The notes under the pieces were generated by a model. It was not told the origin of the DNA and ran no database searches. It worked only from the letters and a program-made list of their open reading frames with translations. Of a DNA stretch of 64,000 bases, positions 43,260 through 51,008 are shown one piece after another; position 1 is the stretch's first letter, and every line of letters starts with the position of its first letter. The DNA is from Planctomycetaceae bacterium (GTDB taxonomy: Bacteria; Planctomycetota; Planctomycetia; Planctomycetales; Planctomycetaceae), in assembly GCA_020638955.1 (NCBI GenBank), contig JACKHO010000004.1, forward strand, positions 310,001-374,000, in the 5' to 3' direction. Made by a program: the position numbers and the translations under genes.

Positions 43260-44300
43260 ATGGTCCGACAAGTCTTTCTTGCCGCCGCAATTCTGCTGCT
43301 GTCCTCAACGGTAGCAAAGTCTGATGATGCGTCACTCGACAAGGGGAGCGTCCCCGGAACTAACCCGGTCACCACAGACACCTCGGGGGTTGAAGAGCTC
43401 TCGTCTGCATTTCGCAATTTAGTTCCCGAGTCGCTGGATCAGTTACGAGAAATTGAGCAGGTTACAACCCGGCTCATTCCGCAATTAAAAGAGTGCACCG
43501 TCAACATTCGTGTTGGGGCCTCGCAGGGAAGCGGCGTCATTGTTTCGAGCGATGGTCTGATTTTGACCGCGGCACATGTCGTGACTCGGCCGGGTCGTCG
43601 GGTGTCCATTGTGTTCCAGAATGGAGACACGTATCGAGGCAAAGTTCTCGGTCGGAATACCACTCTTGACGCCGCGATGGTGCAACTGGAATCAGACCGC
43701 ACCGATTGGCCGCACTGTGAACTGGGCACGATGGATTCCTTTAATCAAGGGGACTGGTGCATTGTGCTGGGACACCCCGGGGGATACATGGAAGAACGTG
43801 GCCTCGTCACCCGCTTGGGACGCGTTGTCCACAAGACCAAGTGGTATGTGCAGTCTGACTGCGAACTGGTCGGTGGAGATTCCGGTGGTCCCATTTTCGA
43901 CATGCGAGGAAAGCTGATTGGAATCAGCACGCGCATTGGTGAAGACACGTCGGCGAACTTTCACGTTCCCATTTCTGCGTACCACGACGGTTGGGACCGC
44001 ATGCTGGCCAGTGAAGATTACCACTCACACAGCGGAGCGTACCTGGGACTCTCGGGTGATCCTGTCGAAGGTGGCGTGGGACTGAAACTGACGGACGTTT
44101 ATCCCGGTACACCCGCCGACGTCGCTGGTTTGCGAGTTGGTGACGTCGTCGTCACTGTTGAATCGAAGAGAGTGACCGATACGAAGCAGCTCTCCGAACT
44201 AGTCGGCGAGTTTGTTCCTGGCGAGACGGTGAAAATGGAAATCATTCGAGGCGGAAAGCCGCAGACCATCGACGTCCGACTCGGTCTGCGATTCGATTAA
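43260..44300 (+). CDS. HtrA/DegP-like serine protease with one PDZ domain
   Basis: From ATG 43260 the protein has 346 residues with a clean signal peptide (MVRQVFLAAAILLLSSTVAKS). An alternative ATG at 43152 adds 36 residues with no signal character. The trypsin-like domain has His106 in TAAHVV, Asp137 in TTLDAAMVQLE and Ser208 in GGDSGGPIFD, giving a full triad. One PDZ domain (about 262-346) has AYLGLSG, VYPGTPADVAGLRVGDVVV. This is a periplasmic quality-control protease type (DegS-like with one PDZ). An unusual loop GHPGGYMEERGLVTRLG follows the Asp. IS1182 has inserted just beyond its terminator region. Confidence 0.9.
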   Translation: MVRQVFLAAAILLLSSTVAKSDDASLDKGSVPGTNPVTTDTSGVEELSSAFRNLVPESLDQLREIEQVTTRLIPQLKECTVNIRVGASQGSGVIVSSDGLILTAAHVVTRPGRRVSIVFQNGDTYRGKVLGRNTTLDAAMVQLESDRTDWPHCELGTMDSFNQGDWCIVLGHPGGYMEERGLVTRLGRVVHKTKWYVQSDCELVGGDSGGPIFDMRGKLIGISTRIGEDTSANFHVPISAYHDGWDRMLASEDYHSHSGAYLGLSGDPVEGGVGLKLTDVYPGTPADVAGLRVGDVVVTVESKRVTDTKQLSELVGEFVPGETVKMEIIRGGKPQTIDVRLGLRFD

Positions 44301-44349
44301 CAATATTGAACATGTGACCAACAATTGAAAAAGCACGGTCTACCGCTTG

Positions 44350-45916
44350 CAGGCTGTGAATTTTTGTTTGGTGGTTTTGCAGAACGAACTAGACTCCCTC
44401 GGGTCGTGACTGAAGATTGGTGTTTCGGTTTGGGAGTCGTTATGGAACAGACTGCGAAGGATCCTGCCGTTCGGTATCAGCGAGCCGAACGGCGGCAAAT
44501 CGAGTGGCGACCGTTGTCGTTGGATCAACTTCTGCCGGAGGATCACACGGCCCGGTTGATTTGGGCGTATGTGGAAGCGCTTGATTTGAAAGAGTTGTAT
44601 AAAAAGATTCAGGCCCATGAGCATGGTCCTGGTCGAAATCCGATTGATCCGAAGATTCTGCTGGCATTGTGGCTGCTGGCCACAATTGATGGATTCAGTT
44701 CGGCACGGCGTCTGGACAAGCTGTGCAAGGAGCATTTGGGGTATTTGTGGCTGTGCGGTGGTGTCACGGTCAATTACCACACGTTGGCAGACTTTCGCGT
44801 GGAACACGTCGAGGTTCTGGATGGACTGCTGACGCAAAGCGTGGCGACGCTCTTGCATCAGGGGTTGGTCGAACTCACACGTGTGGCTCAGGATGGCATG
44901 CGGGTACGAGCTTCGGCGGGGAGTGCGTCGTTTCGACGTCACGCAACATTGCAGGAATGCCTGAAGGAAGCCCAAGAGCACCTGGAAGAACTTCAACGCG
45001 AAGCTGAGTCGGGAAGCGAAGACCGCCGTGTGCGTGCTGCAAGAGAGCGTGCTGCACGCGACCGCAAGGAACGTATCGAAGCAGCACTGGCCGAACGGGA
45101 GTCGCTGGTTCCCAAGATGGAGCGACGTAAGAAAGGGTCTGGCGAAAACGCTCGTGCTTCGATGACTGATGCACAAGCCCGCAAGATGAAGATGGGCGAT
45201 GGAGGTTTTCGTCCCGCTTACAATGTGCAATTTGCGACCGCAACCGATTCGCTGGTGATCGTCGGGGTGGACGTGGTCAACGCAGGAACCGATGGCGGCC
45301 AGATGAAACCGATGGCCGATCAAATACAAAAGCGATACGGCAAACGTCCCGACGAGTATCTGGCAGATGGGGGCTTTGTCAATCTCGAAGACATCACCGT
45401 TCTGGAACGAGCTGGTATGACGACGTATCTCCCAATCATGGAACAGGAGCAGAAACGGGCCAAAGGAATTGACCCATTCGCCCCCATCAAAGGAGACAGT
45501 GAGGAGGTCAAGAACTGGCGGTCTCGCATGGGGACCGAAGTCGCCCAAACGATCTACAAACAGCGCACAGCAACCGCGGAGTTTCCCAATGCCGGTTGTC
45601 GCAACCGTGGCTTAAATCAATTTCGAGTGCGAGGTCTGTTCAAAGCCAAAGCCGTGAGCCTGCTTCACGCCCTGGCCCACAACTTTCAACGGATGTTGGC
45701 ACTCTCCTCGCCGGCATAATCGAGGATCACCTGGCCAAACACAACTTTCGTAGCCCTGAACGTCTCAACTGGACCGGCTGGCACCGCCTGCCTGAAACAT
45801 CCAGCAAAGAAAAACTCGGCCAAAACTCACAACTAGACACGACTCACCCCGGTCACTCAAAAAATGACCCGCCGGTATCGAAAAGAATTCCCTCCACGAC
45901 ATAAATTCACAGCCTG
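44350..45916 (+). mobile_element. IS1182-family insertion sequence, complete
   Basis: The 1567-bp element is bounded by a perfect 14-bp inverted repeat CAGGCTGTGAATTT (44350-44363) and AAATTCACAGCCTG (45903-45916). One transposase gene lies inside, followed by 183 non-coding bases. The flanks carry TTG on both sides. Nothing suggests loss of function, so it may be recent and active. Confidence 0.82.
44442..45719 (+). CDS. IS1182-family transposase
   Basis: The start at ATG 44442 has GGGAG 6 bases upstream; the longer reading from 44325 would run through the terminal repeat. The 425-residue protein has the DUF772 N-terminal domain (RPLSLDQLLPEDHTARL, GRNPIDPKILLALWLLATID). A charged coiled-coil insert follows (about 165-245), then a DDE domain with VAQDGMRVRASAG, SMTDAQARKMKMGDGGF, DEYLADGGF and the final Glu region (YKQRTATAEFPNAGCRNRGL). 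All segments are intact. It moves the element by cut-and-paste or copy-out. Confidence 0.9.
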   Translation: MEQTAKDPAVRYQRAERRQIEWRPLSLDQLLPEDHTARLIWAYVEALDLKELYKKIQAHEHGPGRNPIDPKILLALWLLATIDGFSSARRLDKLCKEHLGYLWLCGGVTVNYHTLADFRVEHVEVLDGLLTQSVATLLHQGLVELTRVAQDGMRVRASAGSASFRRHATLQECLKEAQEHLEELQREAESGSEDRRVRAARERAARDRKERIEAALAERESLVPKMERRKKGSGENARASMTDAQARKMKMGDGGFRPAYNVQFATATDSLVIVGVDVVNAGTDGGQMKPMADQIQKRYGKRPDEYLADGGFVNLEDITVLERAGMTTYLPIMEQEQKRAKGIDPFAPIKGDSEEVKNWRSRMGTEVAQTIYKQRTATAEFPNAGCRNRGLNQFRVRGLFKAKAVSLLHALAHNFQRMLALSSPA

Positions 45917-45959
45917 TTGGCGGACCGTGCTTTTTTCTTGTCAGTAAACCCGTTCGTTT

Positions 45960-47027
45960 CTACGAGGCGGATCCAGCAGCGGGGATTGTCTTATTCAACA
46001 ATTTCGCCAGTGCAGCCATTTGCTGTGCCACTTCAGCGTATTGCTCTGGCAGCAGGGCTTGAGCACCATCGCTGGTTGCTTTTTCGGGGCAGCTATGCAC
46101 TTCGATGTGCACGCCGTCAGCTCCAGCAGCGACGCTGGCGAGTGCCATCGGTGGAATGAGATCGGGCCGACCGGTGGCGTGGCTAGGATCGACAACGACT
46201 GGCAAGTGCGAGAGTCCCTGAAGATTGGGGACAGCAGCCAGGTCCAGCAAGTTTCGCGTCGAACTGTCGAACGAACGAATTCCCCGCTCGCACAAAATGA
46301 CCTTCATGTTGCCGTTGGAGAGGATGTACTCCGCGGACATCAACAAGTCCTGGATTGTGGCACTCATACCGCGTTTGAGCAGTACGGGCCGGTTTGTCTG
46401 ACCGACTTCGTTCAGCAGATTAAAGTTCTGCATGTTGCGAGCACCGATTTGGAAAATGTCGGTGTACTCATTCACCAACTCCACCTGGCGTGGGTCCATG
46501 ACTTCGGTAACCACAGGCATTTGGAGTTCGTCACCGACGCGGCGAAGAATTTGCAGGCCTTCTTCACCCATTCCCTGGAAGCTGTAAGGACTGGTGCGTG
46601 GTTTGAATGCACCGCCCCGCAATACGTTGGCTCCAGCGGCTTTCACCTTGGTACCAATTTCATGCAGGAGTTCTTCCCCTTCAATGGCACAGGGGCCGGC
46701 AATCATCATCAAATAACCGCCACCGACCTTTACACCGTGCCCGAGATCGATGACTGAAGGCTCTTCGTGGAACTCGCGGCTCGCCAGTTTGAACGGCTTG
46801 AGCACGGACATGACTTCCTCGACACCAGGGATGGCTTTGAGCGGAGCGTTACGAAGTTGATCTTCTTCGCCAATAACGCCCACCAGCGTCCGCTTAATGC
46901 CGCGGCTGACTTCGTGGCGAAAGCCCATTTCCTCGAGTTTTTCACAAATGTGCGTCAATTGCGCATCTGTACAACCGGGCTTCAAAACAATGATCACCAG
47001 AGACCTCTTCTTAAACTGTACCGTCAT
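45960..47027 (-). CDS. aroF: 3-deoxy-7-phosphoheptulonate synthase (type I-beta)
   Basis: This is the first enzyme of the shikimate pathway, joining phosphoenolpyruvate and erythrose 4-phosphate. The 355-residue protein has an N-terminal ferredoxin-like regulatory domain (1-85, LVIIVLKPGCTD). A TIM-barrel follows with MIAGPCAIEG, GGAFKPRTSPYSFQG, IGARNMQNF, LLKRGMSATI, CERGIRSFD and VVDPSHATGRPDL. The N-terminal extension is the Thermotoga-like form that senses tyrosine or phenylalanine. With pheA in this window it covers entry and exit of phenylalanine synthesis, though the genes are 30 kb apart. The symbol is a family name; paralogues may exist. Confidence 0.92.
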   Translation of the reverse strand: MTVQFKKRSLVIIVLKPGCTDAQLTHICEKLEEMGFRHEVSRGIKRTLVGVIGEEDQLRNAPLKAIPGVEEVMSVLKPFKLASREFHEEPSVIDLGHGVKVGGGYLMMIAGPCAIEGEELLHEIGTKVKAAGANVLRGGAFKPRTSPYSFQGMGEEGLQILRRVGDELQMPVVTEVMDPRQVELVNEYTDIFQIGARNMQNFNLLNEVGQTNRPVLLKRGMSATIQDLLMSAEYILSNGNMKVILCERGIRSFDSSTRNLLDLAAVPNLQGLSHLPVVVDPSHATGRPDLIPPMALASVAAGADGVHIEVHSCPEKATSDGAQALLPEQYAEVAQQMAALAKLLNKTIPAAGSAS

Positions 47028-47168
47028 TCAGGATGCAATTACCGCGCGGCCGTTCGATGCGAATCATCACCGAACCTGACCCCTAGTGTAGTGACTTCGA
47101 TTTGCCCATTCGACTCACCGCGACTCAGTTCGCTCAAACGGGAGAACAAAACAGTTTCTGCTTATGCA

Positions 47169-48530
47169 CTATTTGCCAATACAGAACCGGCTGAAGATTC
47201 TGTCGAGAATGTCGTCCGTGTACACCTCTCCCACAATTTCGCCCAAATGATTCAGCGCCGTGCGCATTTCGATGGCGATAAGTTCATCCCCTTCGTGCAT
47301 TTCGATGAGGCCCCGGGCACGCTGCAGTGACTCAAATGCGAGCCGAATTGCTTCCCGACAGCGTGCCGATGAGGCCCCCAGCAAAGAATCACGTTCGCGG
47401 CTCTGCTCCCGTAATGCGTCGGCAATGGCAGTTCGCAGTTCGGCCAGTCCCGATCCCGTTACGACGGAAACCGAGGCAACTTTGCTGTCATCAGATGTCT
47501 GCAAGTCCGATTTCGTCAGTACATCCAGAAGTGGCGACTCGATTTCCGTCAGTTGTTCGCGACGTGTCTGATCGAGTCGCCTTTCCTCCTCGCTCAAATC
47601 CGACGCTGTACACCACAGAATGAGGTCCGCCCGCTCATACTGCGTGACCCGCTGGACGTTCATGGCGTCATCGAGTTCAGTGTGGACTTCATCTTCCCAG
47701 CCGGCGGTATCGACGAGGTCGAGTTCCAGGCCATCCCATTCAACGGTTTGCAGGACATAGTCGCGCGTGGTTCCCGACTGGCCAGACGTCAGCGACCGCC
47801 CCGTTTCTGTGAGGGCATTGAACAGGCTGCTCTTGCCTGCATTGGGATTTCCGGCCAACACGACTTGAGGCCGAACGGCGGTCAGCATGCGTTGTTCGCT
47901 TTGGGCCGCCAGCACGGACAGCCATTCACACGCTTCGTCCAGTCGGCGACTCAGTTCGTCGCGATGCACGAACTCGATGTCCTCTTCTACGAAATCGAGC
48001 CCCGCTTCGAGGTCGGCAAGATGCAACAGCAGCACCTCCCGCAACTCATGCATGCGCGAGGAAATTCCACCAGCGAGTTGTGAAAGAGCCGTTTCCAGTT
48101 GCTGTTGAGAATGGGCGTCGATTACGCCCAACACCGCTTCCGCCTGCAACAGGTCGATGCGTTGGTTCAGGAATGCTCGCTGGGTAAATTCTCCCGGTTC
48201 GGCGGCCCGTACTCCCGCGGCATATGTTTGCTGCAACACCGCCTGTACAACGGGTGAAGCAGCTGTCAAATGGAGTTCGGCAAGCGGTTCACCCGTAAAG
48301 CTCTTGGCTGTTGGCCAGAAATAGACGTCGACCGGAATGGGTGGCCAGTCAGGTAATTCGATGGAAACCTCGACACGTTCTGGACGCGTTACTCTGTTCC
48401 AGTTCTCTCCCGGAAACAACTTCGTCAGCGTTTCCCGAACCGTAGGGCCGCTCAAACGCACAATGGCACGACATGCGGGACCAGTGGCGGTCGCAATCGC
48501 GGCAATGCAGTCGTGCTGGAAGTCGTTCAT
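47169..48530 (-). CDS. mnmE: tRNA modification GTPase MnmE
   Basis: With MnmG this enzyme makes the cmnm5 modification of the tRNA wobble uridine. The 453-residue protein has the N-terminal tetrahydrofolate-binding domain (1-118, CIAAIATATGPACRAIVRLSG). Helices and the inserted G domain follow, with GNPNAGKSS (227-235), GTTRD, DTAGWEDE (274-) and TKSD. It ends in the invariant C-terminal FCIGK, whose Cys is essential for the reaction. GTP-dependent dimerisation occurs through the G domain. mnmG is not in the window. Confidence 0.96.
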   Translation of the reverse strand: MNDFQHDCIAAIATATGPACRAIVRLSGPTVRETLTKLFPGENWNRVTRPERVEVSIELPDWPPIPVDVYFWPTAKSFTGEPLAELHLTAASPVVQAVLQQTYAAGVRAAEPGEFTQRAFLNQRIDLLQAEAVLGVIDAHSQQQLETALSQLAGGISSRMHELREVLLLHLADLEAGLDFVEEDIEFVHRDELSRRLDEACEWLSVLAAQSEQRMLTAVRPQVVLAGNPNAGKSSLFNALTETGRSLTSGQSGTTRDYVLQTVEWDGLELDLVDTAGWEDEVHTELDDAMNVQRVTQYERADLILWCTASDLSEEERRLDQTRREQLTEIESPLLDVLTKSDLQTSDDSKVASVSVVTGSGLAELRTAIADALREQSRERDSLLGASSARCREAIRLAFESLQRARGLIEMHEGDELIAIEMRTALNHLGEIVGEVYTDDILDRIFSRFCIGK

Positions 48531-48848
48531 CGAACGCGTGTTCAGAATTCTATGCGCTGGGTGTAAATGAAGCTTTCAGGATTGTCAGTACTGCTTGGCG
48601 CCAAAGTTGACGGAGGAATTGGTTCTGCCAACGGCAACTGAGCATGACAGCAGGTTGCTTTCCCACCTCATTCTTGTAAGCCATCTCGCAAACTCAACTT
48701 ACGCCAGATGTCCACCTGTTTTGCGTCAAGTGGAACGGCCCCTGCGTAAGGAGAGCTTAACAACTCGTGTCGAGATGCTGAACAAACAAACGTTACCGCA
48801 GGTGCGGAACGCTCGACAACGAGAAAGCAGACTCGGGAGTCAAAAGTA
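48531..48848. other. 318-base region without a gene, upstream of the pilin-like gene
   Basis: No convincing gene is present. A candidate sigma-54 site lies at 48731-48746. The final 30 bases before ATG contain a GGGAG motif 13 bases upstream of the start. Confidence 0.45.
48731..48746 (+). promoter_or_regulatory. Candidate sigma-54 (-24/-12) promoter
   Basis: TGGAACGGCCCCTGCG keeps the GG-N10-GC spacing of sigma-54 promoters (consensus TGGCAC-N5-TTGC). It lies about 100 bases upstream of a Flp-like pilin gene. Pilin genes are often sigma-54 controlled, but GC-rich DNA gives such matches by chance. Confidence 0.3.
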
Positions 48849-49169
48849 ATGTTGAATCAGTTGTGGAATGACGAAGCCGGCTTTGTGGTATCTGCCGAAC
48901 TCGTACTCATTGCGACCATTCTGGTCATTGGAATTATCGTTGGACTGAGCGAAATCCAGCACGCCGTCAACGCCGAACTCAACGACGTCGGCGATGCCAT
49001 TGGCTCGCTCAATCAGAGCTACTGCTACTCCGGCTTCACCAAGCGTGACGGATGGCAAGAGCACGCCTTCACTCGTGGTTCAGACTTTGTCGACGTTACC
49101 GACGACTGCGACAACAATCAGTGCGACATCGCATGTGACGCTCCTCAGCGTGAAGGCTACAAGAACTAA
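48849..49169 (+). CDS. Flp/type IVb-pilin-like protein
   Basis: This 106-residue protein starts MLNQLWNDEAGFVVSAELVL. A short charged leader precedes a hydrophobic helix (about 11-35) with a Glu near its start, as in prepilin and Flp proteins. The C-terminal half is soluble, acidic and carries four Cys (YCYSG, DDCDNNQC, CDAP), which may form disulfides. This tail is longer than in standard Flp (about 50-60 residues). Only one pilin gene and no assembly genes (tadA, cpaB) are near. A strong terminator follows directly. Confidence 0.65.
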   Translation: MLNQLWNDEAGFVVSAELVLIATILVIGIIVGLSEIQHAVNAELNDVGDAIGSLNQSYCYSGFTKRDGWQEHAFTRGSDFVDVTDDCDNNQCDIACDAPQREGYKN

Positions 49170-49212
49170 CGTTCTGGCCTGAAGAATTCGGAGCCTGGCC
49201 GATTGGTCAATT

Positions 49213-49260
49213 GAACAAACTCACCTTTCCTGAATTCCTCGGGGAAGGTGAGTTTTGTTC
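49213..49260 (+). terminator. Intrinsic terminator after the pilin-like gene
   Basis: CTCACCTT (49220-49227) and AAGGTGAG (49245-49252) form the core stem, extended by GAACAA and TTGTTC at the outer ends, with CC/GG above a bulged T. The downstream side reads TTTTGTTC. It closes the pilin unit. Confidence 0.75.
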
Positions 49261-49470
49261 GTTGATGTGGGACCAAACGAACACACCGTCCCCTTGGAAT
49301 CTGTTCTGATGTGGACAATTCATCGTTTTGAGAGCGTGCTGGAACGACAGCGTTCCCAAGTCCAAGGCCAATGCTTCGACTTAACCACACATAACTTACC
49401 GCGGCGCGCTTGACATCGTGGCATTCGACGCGAAAGTGCAGGGAGCGTTTCTCTACAAAGGAACAATTCC

Positions 49471-49944
49471 ATGGCGAAGCAAAAACGCATTCCAAGATCT
49501 CAACGACCGATTATTGGCTGGCGAGAATGGATTGGTCTCCCGCAGTTGGCAATTCCAGCCATCAAAGTCAAAGTCGATACCGGTGCCAGAACGTCGTCGC
49601 TGCACGCATTTGAAGTCGAACGGTTTCGGCGGGAGAATCAGGACTTTGTGCGGTTTGTCGTGCATCCTTTGCAAAAAAACGTTGTAAAAACGGTGCAATG
49701 CGAAGCACCGCTTCTCGATTATCGGGAGGTTCGCAGTTCGAATGGTGCGGTCACTCGCCGGGCGGTTATTTCAACGGAAGTCTCACTCCTGGATCAGGTT
49801 TGGCCAGTGGAATTGAGTTTGACGAACCGGGATGCGATGGGGTTTCGCATGCTGTTAGGGCGGCAGGCAATTAGAGGAAGGTTTCTGGTTGACGCGGGAG
49901 TTTCTTATTGCGACAGTTCGCACCGTCAAATCGCCAGGAAATGA
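49471..49944 (+). CDS. rimB: RimB/retropepsin-like protease (ATP-dependent Zn protease family)
   Basis: This 157-residue protein has IGWREWIGLPQL, then KVDTGARTSSLHAFEV with the retropepsin-type Asp36, and MLLGRQAIRGRFLVDAG near the end. This is the Zn_protease (PF05618) family that lies next to RimK and edits or trims poly-glutamate tails added to ribosomal protein S6 or other proteins. AAGGAA precedes ATG by 6 bases. rimK starts 48 bases downstream on the same strand, so the two form one unit. The older name ATP-dependent Zn protease is a family label; no HExxH is present. Confidence 0.85.
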   Translation: MAKQKRIPRSQRPIIGWREWIGLPQLAIPAIKVKVDTGARTSSLHAFEVERFRRENQDFVRFVVHPLQKNVVKTVQCEAPLLDYREVRSSNGAVTRRAVISTEVSLLDQVWPVELSLTNRDAMGFRMLLGRQAIRGRFLVDAGVSYCDSSHRQIARK

Positions 49945-49992
49945 ATTCGAATCGGTGGTTGCGATTCACCTCCGTTAACTCAGGAATGATGT

Positions 49993-50988
49993 ATGGTTCC
50001 CGCCCCGGACGACAGTTCGGCAACGCAATTCTCGTCCAACGATTCTGCCGAATTTGATGATACCGAGCCTGAGGAACAGCGGCCCCTGCGAATTGCCATT
50101 CTGTCGCAGAAGTCGAGCCTGTATTCCACGCGTCGTTTGCGAGAGGCGGGGCTGCAGCGTGGGCATCATGTCGAGGTCATCGACTACCTCCGCTGCTATA
50201 TGGACATTACGTCGCAACGGCCGCGCGTGTTGTTTGCTGGCCGCGAGCTGAACAATTTCGATGCCATCATCCCCCGCATTGGGGCCAGCTACACGTTTTA
50301 CGGAACGGCCGTTGTCCGCCAGTTCGAGATGATGAATGTCTTCTCGGCCAATGAGTCGCAGTCGATTACCCGGTCGCGCGATAAGTTGCGGTGTCTGCAA
50401 CTGCTGGCTCGCGAGGGAATTGGACTGCCGGTGACGGGATTCGCTCACTCCACTAAGGATATTTCGGGCCTCATTGATGTCGTGGGCGGGGCTCCGCTCG
50501 TCATCAAACTGATTGAAGGAACGCAGGGCGTGGGTGTGATTCTGGGAGAAACTCAGAAGGCTGCCGAAGCAGTTATTGAGGCCTTCCGCACGCTCGATGC
50601 AAATATTCTGGTGCAGGAGTTCATCAAAGAAGCGCAGGGGTGCGATTTACGTTGCTTTGTTGTCGGAAAACGTGTTGTCGCAGCCATGTTGCGGAAAGCG
50701 CCAGAAGGAGAGTTTCGCTCGAACCTGCATCGTGGCGGAACAGCATACAAAGCAAAGTTGTCACCGGAAGAAAAGGAAACGGCCCTGCGTGCTGCCAAGG
50801 CAATGGGGTTACGCGTGGCTGGTGTCGACATTCTCAGATCGAATCGCGGCCCGGTTGTAATGGAAGTGAATTCCTCGCCGGGGCTGGAGGGAATCGAGGC
50901 CGCCTCGAAAGTCAACGTGGCGGGGAAAATCATTGAGTACATTGAACGCAATGTGGGACGTGGCAATAAAGATCGCATCCGCGGTTAG
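49993..50988 (+). CDS. rimK: RimK-type glutamate ligase
   Basis: This ATP-grasp ligase adds glutamate residues to the C terminus of ribosomal protein S6 or to a related target. The 331-residue protein has an N-terminal acidic extension (about 1-30, SSNDSAEFDDTEPEEQ) and then RPLRIAILSQKSSLYSTRRL. The ATP-grasp core has RSRDKLRCLQLLAREGIGLP, VIKLIEGTQGVGVIL, ILVQEFIKEAQGCDLRCFVV and VVMEVNSSPGLEGIE. These are the RimK hallmarks. The N-terminal extension is not in E. coli RimK (300). It is coupled to rimB upstream. Confidence 0.92.
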   Translation: MVPAPDDSSATQFSSNDSAEFDDTEPEEQRPLRIAILSQKSSLYSTRRLREAGLQRGHHVEVIDYLRCYMDITSQRPRVLFAGRELNNFDAIIPRIGASYTFYGTAVVRQFEMMNVFSANESQSITRSRDKLRCLQLLAREGIGLPVTGFAHSTKDISGLIDVVGGAPLVIKLIEGTQGVGVILGETQKAAEAVIEAFRTLDANILVQEFIKEAQGCDLRCFVVGKRVVAAMLRKAPEGEFRSNLHRGGTAYKAKLSPEEKETALRAAKAMGLRVAGVDILRSNRGPVVMEVNSSPGLEGIEAASKVNVAGKIIEYIERNVGRGNKDRIRG

Positions 50989-51008
50989 CGACAGTCCCTC
51001 TGCCGCCG

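Larger units (their letters stand above)
44328..45936. terminator. Bidirectional terminator split at its apex by IS1182
   Basis: The left arm AAAAAGCACGGT (44328-44339), then CTACCGC, ends at 44346. The right arm GCGG then ACCGTGCTTTTTT (45920-45936) is its complement. Without the element the arms form a hairpin with A-run and T-run flanks. It would serve both the protease (plus) and the DAHP synthase (minus). TTG occurs on each side of the insertion (44347-44349, 45917-45919), as expected for a short target duplication at the loop. Confidence 0.7.

Noticed and set aside
44340..45548. A 402-codon minus-strand open frame inside the IS1182 element
   Set aside because: It is the complement of the transposase gene. 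IS1182 elements carry one gene, and the translation has no known domain.
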